Below are positions 1-11,370 of a DNA stretch of 64,000 nt, piece by piece. A program made the translations under genes and the position numbers. A model generated the notes under the pieces. The model was given only the letters and a program-made list of their open reading frames with translations. It searched no databases and was not told where the DNA came from. Position 1 is the first letter of the stretch. Each line of letters opens with the position of its first letter. The DNA lies in assembly GCF_029227915.1 (NCBI RefSeq), contig NC_079875.1, positions 23,615,001 through 23,679,000 on the forward strand, written 5' to 3'. The DNA is from Hydractinia symbiolongicarpus (lineage: Eukaryota > Cnidaria > Hydrozoa > Anthoathecata > Hydractiniidae).

Positions 1-462
1 GAGAGTGATTACAAAACATCAAATGTTCGAGAACAGCAGCAGCAAATCAAAACCAAGTTTAACACATTTGCTTGTAAGTACAGAAATACCTAGGTGCTTA
101 TACATACACTTTAAAATGGCATTTTGTTTTGCCATGGTAGGTGGCGTTGCAGCCACTACATTTAAGATAGTAAACGATCATTACTTGCGGAAGAGTGTTT
201 CAATAGAGAGTTTGTTAATTGATCATGACCATCCTATTTTGAATAACACAGTAAAGTCTATGCCTTTAGAATTTTTTTGATAGTTATATAATTACAATTT
301 TATTCCCAATGTGAAATTTAGTAATTATCTTGAAAGTTTAAAAAGTTAAAATTGAGTGTCGTAGAATGCTTACTGAGAATAAAAATAAATTTTGGTTTTG
401 TCGTTTTAATTACTTAATATCTCTAAAAACTACTCTACCAACTATTATTAATTGACCACGGA
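1..462. other. Intergenic, no gene supported
   Basis: AT-rich sequence. A 91-codon open frame at 5-280 (+) has no recognisable domain. A different frame is open from base 1 to a stop near 111 and includes a short glutamine run; it could be the last exon of a gene outside the window. Neither can be supported from sequence alone. Confidence 0.3.
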
Positions 463-654
463 GTTATGTAGTAATTTTATTAAAAAACCTTGCAGTTATG
501 TAGTAATTTTATTAAAAAACCCTGCAGTTATGTAGTAATTTTATTAAAAAACCCTGCAGTTATGTAGTAATTTTATTAAAAAACCCTGCAGTTATGTAGT
601 AATTCTATTAAAAAACCTTGCAGTTTTGTAGTAATTTTATTAAAAAACCCTGCG
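463..654. repeat. 32-bp minisatellite, six units
   Basis: Six head-to-tail 32-bp units at 463-494, 495-526, 527-558, 559-590, 591-622 and 623-654. Each begins GTTATGTAGTAATTTTATTA and ends CCCTGCA or CCTTGCA. Units differ at only a few positions, so the array is young or homogenised. The period stays exactly 32 bp with no indels. Confidence 0.95.
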
Positions 655-1582
655 AATTTCAATAAGAAAAAAGTAAACAGTAGCCTGATGACTGAAAAAA
701 ACTGAGCATATATAAAGAATGTATAGATGCAGAAAAATTATTTTCCAGGAGCTTATTGCCATTTACACATTTTTTTAGAATTTTTTTTTCAAAGAGATTC
801 TAAGTGTAGTGGCCAACCTGACCATTGTTTTAAAGTTTATAAATTAGAAGTTTTTTTATCATGATGCGCTTTTGTAATTTTCTTTTAATTTACTTCAAGT
901 TTATACTCACTTTTTATTTCAACTCTTTGACTCATCAATTTTTTAAATAAGTTTGAAAGGATTGATTAACTAGTTGCTTAAATGTTTAAAGTATAAATCT
1001 GGAAGTATTCATTGAGGAAGTATGCACTGGGAAAACAAAAAAAAAAATGATTTTTTGAAACTTTTTAAAACTTTTGACATTGACACTATATGAATAGGTA
1101 ATGCACAAAATGAGCTGGTTTTAGTTTTCATTATAAAATGACATGATTTTATGCTTGTAATTTGCTTTTGCACAAAACTTCTTGAAAAACCTTCATTGAT
1201 TGCTTGGAAGTGGCATATAATAAGTAAAAAAGCACACTCTTTTTTTTTTACATTGCAGAACAAACTGTGAATAAATTTTAACAATTAGATATTGGTGATT
1301 GTAGAATAGCACAAACAAAAATAACATGTACGACATACCATCAAGCCTATCAATAAGAAAAAAACACTTGAACAATAAATCGCTCTCCCAAGGTTACAAT
1401 AATTTGGGTGAGCAGCCTGAACGAATAAAATAAGTTTATAAACGCATATTTTACTACAGAATCTTTTTTTCAGAATTTTATCTTATCTTTTTATATCTTT
1501 TGACTATTTTTTACTGCAAATAATCAGAAAAATAACATTGATTTCCATGCGAGATGAATTGATATTGTTCAACCAGCTAAAC
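655..1582. other. AT-rich intergenic sequence
   Basis: Homopolymer-rich AT sequence. Minus-strand open frames near 1009-1375 look like chance frames rich in Phe, Leu and Lys. No gene, RNA or element is supported here. Confidence 0.4.
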
Positions 1583-2395
1583 TTTTTGTGGAATCAGGGC
1601 AGCAATTAATGACTCGGCTACTTTCTCATTTCTCAGGAGTCTTTGCATAAACAAGAATGATTGTTCTTTCCCTATTGATAGGCCTGATACATATTCATAT
1701 TTGAAAAGTACTTTAAATGCAACAAGACACATAACAACACAATGCAAACTCTAGTGAAGCTGCTAACTGTACAACAGTCCCATAGTTGGCTTTTATTAAA
1801 CTGAGCATTATTATATAAAATAAATTATATCTATCGGTTTTTAATGTAATAACGGAACTAAGACCAATGCAATGACAGGATTTCCGCTAAATTTAGGAGA
1901 ATTTAGCTGTTTTTTAGGAGACTTTTTCAATAAACGGGAAAAGACATTAAAAAATTTAGAAGATTTTAGGAGAATTTGAATTAGTGACAAGGGTAACTTA
2001 ACAGATGTTCCTAATTACGTGTTACCTTGGAAATAAAAAATAATTGAATTTTTTCTAAGTTATATATATTTTTCTGCAACTCCCAGTAAACAGATTCTCA
2101 GACAGAAGATTTATAGATTAGTAAGTTATAGTGATATTATATCCATTATACATAAATAGTTGTTCTCTAAAAAAATTAGGAGATTTTTAGGAGCAATTGC
2201 AAAAAATCAGAATTTTTTAGGGAAGATTTTATTTTTTTAGGATTTTTTTAGGATTTTTAGGAGGCGTGGGAACCTTAAATATACTTCACAAACTAATTTT
2301 GGCATGATATGTCCTGCAAGAAATTTATCTAACCTTATATCTTGAGCTGCTGTGGCAAATACTAGTTCTTCAGTTAATTCATCATCATCTTCCAT
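1583..2395 (-). other. Possible exons of an unidentified minus-strand gene
   Basis: Two stretches look like exons. At 2395-2334 an ATG opens an acidic 20-codon frame (MEDDDELTEELVFATAAQDI) followed by a GT donor. At 1710-1583 a frame reading FKYEYVSGLSIGKEQSFLFM, then a helical-looking stretch, lies between an AAAG acceptor and a GT donor. The phases of the two do not join directly, so at least one exon between them would be needed, or they are unrelated. The interval 1880-2270 between them is rich in repeated TTTAGGAG-like words and resembles an inserted repeat. I do not recognise the family. The call rests only on protein-like composition and splice-site fit. Confidence 0.27.
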
Positions 2396-2844
2396 CTTAT
2401 GAAGTTAGTTGTCTTTCTGTATGTACTGAACAGTCTCTAAACATTTATAATATATATATAAAAAAAACATAGATTAGAGCTCAATTACGCAAGACTAATG
2501 GATGAGTTTAAATGTTATGTATTATAATGCTTTTGGACATTATGCACACATATAATGGGGGAAGGCATAGGGTTCAGAATCCCCCTATTTTTAAACAGTC
2601 CCCCTATTATTAGGAACCCCACCCTTCTTATTTTAAGAAAAACAACCCTATTATTTTGAGGTCAGACTGTCATCTTCACATCCAGTAACAGATTATGTAA
2701 CCCAAACACCCTATTGATTTGAACCATTATTCTAAGACATCAGAAAGCAATTTTTTGTTATTGTTGTTAAAAAATATATAACGAAACCTACAGAAAAGTG
2801 AGGTTAAATAATTACAACGAATTGTTTGTGAGAAGAACTTCTGA
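2396..2844. other. Intergenic sequence
   Basis: AT-rich sequence with several C-rich words (CCCCCTATT repeated near 2580-2620) but no clear unit. No coding or RNA signal seen. Confidence 0.35.
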
Positions 2845-3773
2845 CAGTCTTTTTCAAGAGAGGTGTGCGATCACATGCGCACACCTTGACACACGCCTAA
2901 ATCATTTCAGGCGTGTGATCAATCTCACGTCTGATAAATGAATATTCAGTTTTCAAAATCATTGTATGAAATTTATACAAATTATCATAAAAATGTGAAT
3001 CAAAATTTCAATATATTCTCAAAAAAAATAAAAACAACAACAATGGCAATGACTAGTGAGCAGCCAAGACATTGTGTGCATGGCACAACTTTAATGCACC
3101 ATGTTCACTGCTTCTCTTTCAACTTGAAAGTGAAACGTGGAGAAGCATTGGAAACGAAGTTTACACTTTTCTCCAAAATACGTCTGCAACGTTAATTTAA
3201 CCAAATTTTTGTTCAGTCATTCTGAAAAGTATTCAGCACATAAAAAAATTTTACTTTCAAATATGGTAGATTGAAGTCATAATCACACAAGGGTTGTTTC
3301 AAGGAAAGGGTATTTTGATTAGCTGTTTGCTATAATTTATAACAAAATTGATTCGCAAATTGATGAAAAACGGATTGCAAAGATGCCAAAATGGTTCACA
3401 AAAAAATTTTCTGAGCTCATGCCTGGAAAAGTTATTTCATGTTTATTTGATCCCTGAACCGCTAATTTTGATCGACAATGCACTTCCATTATCTTGCACA
3501 CTGTACAAGACTTGAACTATTTTAAGGGGTGGGGGGCGTAAAATGTGGTGAACCCCCCAACACTGACGTCACGTAGTAAACAGTTGACGGCATATCATCT
3601 AATGATACTAGCATTAAACTTGTTACCTCGGTATAGCAACCCTATTATTGTTCGAAGTTTTAGATTTTAAACACTCTAAAATTTCTATTTTTTTTAATTA
3701 ATCATTTATAACTTATAAAACGTTTTCTTTTATTCTTTAAACAATTTTAAACTATAGAAAGGATGTTATCGAA

Positions 3774-6430
3774 TGAAGGGTCTCTTTAAGAGACAAGAGA
3801 GGAGTTGAAGTCCTCTACCATACCTTAGTTTAAAGGGGCAATTGTGGAAGTTCCATGAAATGCCACATAGTGATGGTGTCGCCTTAAAAAACACCCAGTC
3901 CAGTCTGTGAACGGTTGGTGCCAGGAAGGGCATCCAGCTGTAAAACAATGCCAAAACTCTTTATTAATGGCTGTAAGAACAGTTGATCAGACAAACTGTG
4001 CAAACGAGGCTGGAACTCTAAGGAGTGAAGGTGTAGCGCAGATGTAGGGAGGTAGAGCAGATGGAGTAGTTGAAATGTTAGAACGTAGATCTGTTGAGAT
4101 GTGTTGTGTTCAGGAAGTCAGGTGGAGAAGAGATTAAAACAAGACAATTGAGTGCAAAAGTTCAGCAGTTAGCCCACAATGGCCAGTGTCATAGTGACAA
4201 TGTTGAAAGTACTTGGACTACTTTGAAGAATTGTCTTTTAGAAGCTTCTGATGATACCTGTGGGTGGACAAAAGGACCAGCTAGACATAGACAGACCTGG
4301 TAGTGGAATAATGAGGTTGACCGGTGTATAAAGAAAAAGAGGAAACTTTGGAAAGAGTGGCAGTCAGGTGGTAGTAAAAATATTTACTTAGAAGCTAAGC
4401 GTTGTGCTCATACAGCAGTGTATAAGGCAAAATCAGAAGCAGATAGAAACAGATTTGCAGATGTGTTAAGAAGGGAAGACCATCGCAATGAGGTATTCAA
4501 GATAGCAAAGCAAATGAGGAAGACTAATTAAGATGTTGTAGGTGAGAAGTGTAAACGTAATGATGAAGGTGTTTTGGCTAGCACAGAGGAGGAGAAAAGG
4601 GTAGCTTGGAAGAATTATTATTAGAGGTTGCTTAGCACTAAGTTTGATTGGGATGAGGATAATTTGTCTGATGATGATATTGTAGAAGGGCCAGCTATGC
4701 AGATCAAGACAGAATGGGTAGTGGAGGCTATTAGGAAATTGAAGATTGGCAAGGCTGCAGGAGTATCAGGTATTGTTGCAGAGATGGTAAAAGCATCTGG
4801 ATATATTGGAGTTGAGCTTATTACAAGTCTTGCTAACCAGATTATAAAGGATGGTGCTATTCCGAGTGAGTGGCAGTCGAGTGTAATAGTGAATTGTTTC
4901 AAGGGCAAGGGTGATGCATTAGAAAGGGATAACTATAGATGTTTGAAGTTGGTTGATCAAGTAATGAAAGTTATTGATAGAGTGATTGATAAGTTATTTA
5001 GAGAAAGAATTGATATATAGATAAAATGCAATTTGGTTTTGTTCCAGGGTGTGGCACTACAGATGCAATATTTTTACTCAGACAACTTCAGGAAAAGTAT
5101 TTAGGAAAGAGAAAGAATTTCTATTTTGCCTTTGTATATTTAGAAAAAGCCTTTGATAGAGTGCCACTTAAAGTTATTTGGTGGGCTATGAGAAAATTAG
5201 GTGTGGATGAGTGGCTAGTTACAGTAGTACAGTCTATGTACATCAATGCTAGAAGTCGTGTCAGGATTACCGATTCACTTAGTGATGAATTTAGTGTAAA
5301 TGTTGGTATACATCAGGGTTCTGTACTTAGCCCTTTGTTGTTTGTTCTAGTCTTAGAAGCACTGTTGATGAAGTTCAGAACAGGTTGTCCATGGGAGTTA
5401 TTGTATGCAGATGATTTGGTTCTCATAGCAGAGTCGATGAAAAAATTAGTTGAAAAGTTTGAGAAGTGGAAGAAAGGACTAGAAGAGAAAGGGCTAAGGG
5501 TGAACACAGCAAAGTCTAAAGTCATGATTAGTAGCATTGCAGCCAAGTGTGACCTTGTAGTTGGAAAGTGGCCTTGTGGAGTTTGCAGGAAATGAGTTGG
5601 TAGTAACTCAATTTTTTGTCAGACCTGCAAGCATTGGGTACATAAGAAGTGCAGTAGTATTGGTGAAGGTTAAGAGCTGACATTCAGTTTGTATGCAAGC
5701 GTTGCAAAGGTAAGATTATAGAGAATGAAGTATTTCCAGCTTTAATAATGTACAACAGTAGCTCGTTAGAGATAGTTGAGAACTTCTGTTACTTTGGTGA
5801 TATATGTTGGGCAGTGAAGGGTGTGTTGGAAGAAGTGTTACTTGCAGGATAGGTTCTGCTTGGAAAAAGTTCAGAGAGTTACTTTCTTTGTTGACTAGCA
5901 AAGTCTTGTCAATTGAGATAAAAGGTAGGTTATATGAGGCCTGTGTAAGAAGTGTTATGTTGTACGGTTGTGAGACATGGGCAGTGAAGTAGGAAGATCT
6001 TGACCGTTTAGAAAGGAATGATATGAGAATGGTTAGGTGGATGTGTAACGCCAACCCGAGAGACAGAAAGAGTTCAGATGAGCTAAGAAGCAGGCAAAGT
6101 ATCCATAGAATTAAAGATGTTATCCAGATATATGCTCACACCTGACATCTGTCCCACCATGTGCGATACCTTCACTCCTTAAAGTTCCAGTCCCGTTTAC
6201 GCAGTTTGTCTGGTCAACTGTTCTTATGGAAATTATTAAGGAGTTTTGGAATTGTTTTACAGCTGGATGCACTTCCTAGCACCAACCGTTCACAGACCGG
6301 ACTGGGTGTTTTTTTTTAAAGTGACACCATCAATATATGGCATTTCATGGGACTTCTACAATCGCCCCTTTAAACTACGGTATAGTGGAGGACGTTCACC
6401 TCCTCTCTTGTCTCTTAAAGAGACGCTTCA
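3774..6430 (+). mobile_element. LINE reverse transcriptase unit bracketed by ~270-bp inverted repeats
   Basis: Left arm about 3774-4040 and right arm about 6163-6430 are imperfect inverted copies. Shared words include TCTCTTTAAGAGACAAGAGA at the outer ends, GGGGC-ATTGT-GAAGT in the middle, and GAACAGTTGA-CAGACAAACTG near the inner ends. Between them lies a decayed LINE on the plus strand. LINEs have no inverted termini, so either two tail copies landed in opposite orientation, or a fold-back element captured the LINE. The arms contain GGCATCCAGCTGTAAAACAA, a motif I associate with the tail of cnidarian and molluscan RTE-like LINEs. That association is from memory. Confidence 0.7.
4010..6115 (+). 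pseudogene. RTE-like LINE ORF2 (endonuclease remnant, RT, PHD-like finger), broken
   Basis: A short remnant near 4080-4120 reads like the endonuclease motif CCVQEVRWR, then most of the endonuclease is missing. The RT spans about 4628-5595. It includes KIGKAAGVSGIV near 4740, then after a stop at 5018-5020 the block FGFVPGCGTTDAIFLLRQLQ, the GSVLSPLLF block near 5315, and the catalytic YADD near 5404. Downstream, CGVCRK (stop) followed by an out-of-frame CQTCKHWVHKKC forms a PHD-like zinc finger. The C-terminal part (about 5804-5992) includes a YGCETWAVK motif, stop, and WM-N. At least four stops or frameshifts make it non-functional. Products of intact relatives nick DNA and reverse transcribe their RNA at the target. 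Confidence 0.85.
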
Positions 6431-6982
6431 CCCAAGGCAAAATATATATTTTGAAATCTTATTTTAAAATTCAATTCTAGCAACCTTTAGCAACTATTCG
6501 ATATTGATACTTTCATTCCTTTCGATTTAATTTGTTTGATTGTATGAGGACATTGTTATTTTAGATAACCATTGTTTCAGATGATGATGAAAGTGATGAT
6601 AGTGACTATGAGTAAACAACTTTTTTTAAAATACATATATTTTGTATTTTTCTTTCGAAATGACAGTCATCTCTTTTCATTAGTTTTACCCCCCTTATTT
6701 GATTCCGTTATTTACTCACCAGACAAAGATTACCTGAAAAATAAACAATAAATTTACGACATACTATTTCGGACATTTAGAAAAGGCTCTACCTTTAAAA
6801 TACGTAGAAGCTCAATTCAAAACGTTCCCCACTTTTCTACCACAAAATAAATGTGCAAAACAAAATTAAACTCGGAGCCTGTATCGCATGCAACATCCTT
6901 TGCACATGCGTTTTACATCACAAGCGTTACTTGACTTACAGGAATCATCGCACACCTACCCACATATTCTTAAAAAAGACTG

Positions 6983-7792
6983 TTCCAGCAAATTAAATAG
7001 TGCTCCTACTAATTCTATTCGGATTTTCATGAACGGTACATAAATATAGGTTAAAAAAACTAATTTAAAGTGTTTTTCACCTACTCAAGACTGTCATGTA
7101 GCTAGCTAGCAAGCCAGCTACCAAAAAGCAGTTTCGAAAGTAAATTTGTTTCAAGGACCATAAAACAATTTAGCTAGGTAGCACTACTGTAAACCTTTAT
7201 CAGTTTTTTTTTTCAACTTACTGACTCTGGGGGTTTAGTGTGCCAACTGGCTCGGATAAAGGATCTTTGTTTTTACCTTCATTTTAAGTAACAAAGTTTA
7301 TTTTTAAATTTACAAATACAAAATATTTTACTGAAGGGAAGTATAGCAAGCTATATTTTCTCTTGTACTTCTTTTATTGATAAAATAAAACCTTTTTTTT
7401 TAGTTCTGACAAGGAATTTTTGTGTTGAAGCATTGGTTAGCAGAGGCCTAAACCTCTTATTAAGCTACAGCACACAAGTCAAGTCTGTAAATAATATACG
7501 CCTACCAAAAAACTTTGTAACAATTAAAAAAAGTGATTTGATTTTAAAAACTATTTCGTGCCATTTCATTGTCGTTTTGTTTACATCAGAACAGTATGGC
7601 TACCAAATTCTAACTTTCGCGCCCGGCATAGCAAGTTTGATATTTACGTGACGGTAAATCAGCGCCCGGGGCGTTGGTTTATTAAAATTTCAATTTTTTA
7701 AAAAGCGGGAAGAGAGAGAGAGGCGCTTACTTATAAAATTTTAAAAATTTTAATACATAATATTTACTGGACTTGAAGAGCTTTCTGGGCAT
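6983..7792. other. Intergenic sequence
   Basis: No gene supported. A 72-codon frame at 7433-7651 (+) has no recognisable domain. A GC-richer patch near 7615-7675 (GCGCCCGG words) does not resolve into a known element. Confidence 0.35.
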
Positions 7793-7907
7793 CCTCGTCC
7801 CCAGGGCTTGTTGCCTATGTCAAAGCCCCTAACACTTACTTGACGGCAACCAAGAGTAATTTCGTCGCCCGCCTATGTCAAAAAGGCAAAAAACTCTGGG
7901 GACGAGG
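7793..7907. repeat. 115-bp fold-back MITE
   Basis: The left end CCTCGTCCCCAG (7793-7804) is the exact reverse complement of the right end CTGGGGACGAGG (7896-7907). The interior carries a second weak inverted pair (TTGCCTATGTCAAA and GCCTATGTCAAAAAGGC). Shorter elements with related ends lie at 32561-32608 and 32824-32895, so this is a small dispersed family. Confidence 0.75.
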
Positions 7908-8259
7908 TTGTTCTCTGGAACACCATAAATCAAATGGAGAACGAGATTGGCATTTGAACTATTTAACTGGTCAGTTATAGATCTCAACCTAGTGCCCAGG
8001 ACTCTTAATATTATTATTATAAGAAAAATAAAATTTTGATGAACACACAAGGTTTACTATGACTTTGCTTGAAGTAGGGTTTTAAAAGAGGTGGAGACTT
8101 AAAGGAGATTGGGTTACGGCCGTTCCTTGTAAGTGTTCTGCCCCATCTTTCAACGTCAGCCTAAACGTTTTGCCGTCCTGTTTGTTAACGCCCAGTTAGG
8201 TAAGGTAAGCCACATAAAATATCCATCTGGAAAAATTTATTGTCGTGATTATATTATAG
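7908..8259. other. Intergenic sequence
   Basis: No gene or repeat identified. Confidence 0.35.
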
Positions 8260-9507
8260 AAAATATGAAGCGGCCGAATTAGACGATCACTGATCCACAA
8301 TAAATTGATCCGTTATTTATAGTTGTAGAAATGTTAACTCTGCATGGAATGCTATGAAGGAAATGTTAATTTCGATTTTTAATTGCCTTGCTCCAAAAAT
8401 TACAAAACAAGATCGCGGAAAATCCTCTCCTTGACTATCATTCGATACTAAGGCCTAAATGAACGAACGTGACAAATTAATCCGTAAATCCTGCAAATCT
8501 AAAAATAAAAGTATTTATGAAGAGTACAAAAGAAAACGTAATCATAAAGTAAATTCTATGATTCATAAGGCAAAGTCAGATTATACAAGAACATTGCTAT
8601 AGTAAATTTCGAGCAATCCTACAGGCTTTTGGGCTGCAATTAAGCGAGTTTTCCCATCAAAATCGAAAACCAATCGAGTTGAGAGATCATTCGATATAAG
8701 TGGCTCGCAAATTGATGATCCAACTGAAATCTCAAATGGTTTCGTTGTTAAAATCTGCTGTATATCCTTTAATGAATTATGTTTGGAGAAGTCAAAAATT
8801 TCTTCCAATGAGAACACAACAAAGGTTTTCATTCGGTTATGTGTCTGTTGTCGAAGTGATGAAACATTTAAAACAGCTAAAAAGAAGAAAGGCCGCTGGA
8901 CACGACGAGCTTCCCCTGCATGCAGCTGAAACAATTTGTCAGCCATTAGCCTTCATTATAAATTTGTCTTTAAATACTGGAATGTTTCCTAGTGATTGGA
9001 AAACTGCAAAAATAATACCATTGCATAAAAGTAGTTCGACAGATAAATTTAAAAACTATCGCACGATATCAGTTTTGCCAACGCTATTAAAAAACATTGA
9101 AAAAATTGTTCATGTAAGACTGAGTGAGTATTTGGCTGAGCACAATCTATTGTCAAAATGTCTATTCAGTTTTCGAGCAAAATGGTCAACAGAACTAGCA
9201 GTTACATTGCTTTGTGATAACGATGGGTGTATTTTTATCAACTTTAGCAAAGCGTTTGACACTCTATCTCATGCGAAGTTACTCCTTAAATTATCCTCGT
9301 ATGGAATCAAAAATAAAGAGCTACAATGGTTTTCTAATTATCTTTTTAACAGAACTTTTTGAAACAGGGTTTTGTCTGACATAAATCAGGTTACGTGTGG
9401 CGTTCCCAAGGGCTCGATCCTGGGACCTTTATTGTTTGTTATTTTTGCAAATGATATTGAAGATTACATTCGGTTTACAAGCATTATTAAGTATTATTGA
9501 AGATATT
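8260..9507 (+). pseudogene. CR1/L2-like LINE RT fragment, interrupted
   Basis: Protein-level remnants run in order along the plus strand: a basic linker around 8460-8590 (IYEEYKRKRNHK), then RRKAAGHDELPLHAAETICQ near 8885. Next come SDWKTAKIIPLHKSSSTDKF, a YRTISVLP block near 9060, FINFSKAFDTLSHAKLL near 9240, and GVPKGSILGPLLFVIFANDI near 9400-9460. Several frame changes and stops are present (for example at 9361). The sequence stops just before the YADD catalytic motif because PLE copy 1 begins at about 9508. No downstream LINE sequence was found beyond the PLE, so the LINE was truncated or the right flank was lost. Confidence 0.85.
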
Positions 9508-11370
9508 ATTTCGGTTTGTCTGTTCAGTATTCATATTACTGTGGAAAGTTTATCATTTCTTGAACATGATAGTTTAGTAGGCGACGTTTCGGGAGATCCT
9601 TCCCATCATCAGGCAAAGTAAAATGATGTTGAGCATGTACTTATATAATTGCAGAGGATCGAAATTCATAAAAATTAACCAATCAGAAACGAGCTGATAA
9701 TTACAGTTAATTACGGTAATTAACATTTTCGGACCTAGATGTAGGTAACTACTTCTTCTGTAGGGCTGGTAACCAAATCTCAGGAAGTTGAACGAGATGC
9801 TGTTTATGTGTTTGTTACATGCTACACTGTTGATGGTTTCTTTAATCTTCCTGGCCGTTGTTCTGGATTCTCTGTCAATGATTTTCTTCTCATCCCAATT
9901 AAACTGATGACTTCTGCTCCAGCTGTGGTCCGCAATTTCGTTTTTCTTTACATCTCCGTTTCTCACTGCGCGCATATGTTCTTGTACTCGTTGCTTAAAA
10001 TTTCTTTTTGTTTCGCCTATATACACTGCATCACAATCTTTACACGGGATTTCGTAAACAACATTGCATTGTTCTTCCAGATTTATTTTGTCTTTTGGTT
10101 TAGACAAAGTGCTTCTTAGGGTGTCTTTAGAGTTAAGAATGCATTTGATCTTGTGTCGCCTTAAAACTCGACGAAGGATCTCGCTAGTACCTGGTACAAA
10201 GGGTAGGAATGCTGATGCGATGAAATCCTCTGATGTTTCCTTGTTGTCTCCGTTGCATCTTCTCTTCATTTTATTTTCTACTTGTGTGATGACTTTATGA
10301 CTGTATCTATTTGCGATTAATGCATTTCTTACACGTCGAATTTCTATTTTCCTCTCCTGTTTGTCCCTGACTACGCTGTTGGCACGATTCAGTAATGAAG
10401 ATATGACACTTTCTTTGCAAGATTTCTGATGGTTTGATTCAAAGTTAAGGTACTGGTCAGTGTTTGTGTTGGTTTACGATACACTGAAACAGAAATGGAA
10501 CCACTCTTGCGTTTGACCAAAGTGTCCAGGAAAGCGATACTTCCATCGTGTTCAACCTCAACATTGAATTTGATTTGTCGATGTAGGCCGTTGATGCGTT
10601 CATGCAACTCTTCTAGATGAGTTCTTTTGATTATGGCGAATACGTCGTCAACAAATCTTTTCCAAACCTTTGGACGTCTGTCTGATGTGACTAATGCTGT
10701 TGTCTCGTGTGCTTGCATGTATATTTCTGCGACTACTAATGATGCAGGCTGTTTGAGTGTAGAAGTTCTTGTTAAACAGATACCATGTTTTGGTTAAAGC
10801 AAGTTCGACCAAACGCAGAAAATCCGGTACTGGAATCTTCGTCTTTTCACCGAATGCAGCATCGTTTTCGATAAGGTCTTTAATGATGTTTAGGGTGTCA
10901 TTTATGGGAACATTTGTGTAGAGTGATGTGACATCAAATGATTTTACCTTTATTACCTGATGTATTCCGAAAATTCTTTTGAGTTTTTGCTGTGGTCACT
11001 TGCTGTAAATTTGCTGAGGATAGAAGCAACAAATTTTGATAGGTTGTATAAGGTTGTATAACGGTGTTCCAGTGCAAGAGACAATTGGTCGAATTGGATT
11101 TCCCTGTTTATGAATTTTTGGTAGTCCGTAAAATCTTTGAAATCATTGTTTAGTCTATCTTGGAAGTTGTTACGTACGTACCGGAACTTAACGTTTTTGA
11201 TCATCTCTAGTAAGTCGTTTTCAAAAGGTATCAATTCTTTGACTTGTGGCTGGCATTTTAAAGTTTTTAGTCCATATATATTAGTTTTTATCGGGTCTTC
11301 TACTTCAGATTTTTTTGTTTCAAAAAATATCGCTTTCCAACGCATTCGTTTTATAAACAATTCGACTTAT
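9508..11370 (-). mobile_element. Penelope-like element, copy 1 (RT + GIY-YIG), decayed
   Basis: Reads on the minus strand. The segment 11360-10953 carries the region before the RT core, with a deletion and a mixed frame. The RT core continues through the segment upstream of 10718, including WKRFVDDVFAIIKR, whose VDD is the catalytic pair. The GIY-YIG endonuclease lies at 10269-9810, with VVYEIPCKDC, VYIGETKRNFKQR and EHMRAV all intact. About 18 bp present in copy 2 (encoding DGVAMGG) are deleted near 10745. A frameshift near 10475 separates RT from GIY-YIG. The 3' tail runs to about 9508 and matches the tail of copy 2. In intact relatives the RT and the endonuclease together insert new copies. 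The right boundary is approximate. Confidence 0.88.
9578..9614 (-). other. Hammerhead-ribozyme-like motif in PLE tail
   Basis: On the minus strand the core order CTGATGA, a GGGA/TCCC stem with a six-base loop, GAAAC, then GTC matches the hammerhead ribozyme core. PLEs are known to carry such motifs. One extra T after CTGATGA and weak flanking stems make activity uncertain. Copy 2 has the same arrangement at 43288-43325 with a less perfect stem. Confidence 0.4.

Larger units (their letters stand above)
2845..6982. mobile_element. 4.1-kb element with terminal inverted repeats (hAT-like ends), holding a nested LINE
   Basis: The left end (from 2845) reads CAGTCTTTTTCAAG, then after a few bases GTGTGCGATCA. 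The reverse complement of the right end (to 6982) reads CAGTCTTTTTTAAG and then, after a spacer, GTGTGCGATGA. The ends resemble those of the 1-kb element at 55003-56027, which starts CAGGCCATTCCTTGAGACG followed by GTGCGATCGC. A CAG-start terminus with GC-rich subterminal hairpin sequence suggests a hAT-type non-autonomous element. No transposase of its own is visible; the interior is mostly the LINE at 3774-6430. I see no clean target duplication. Confidence 0.5.
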
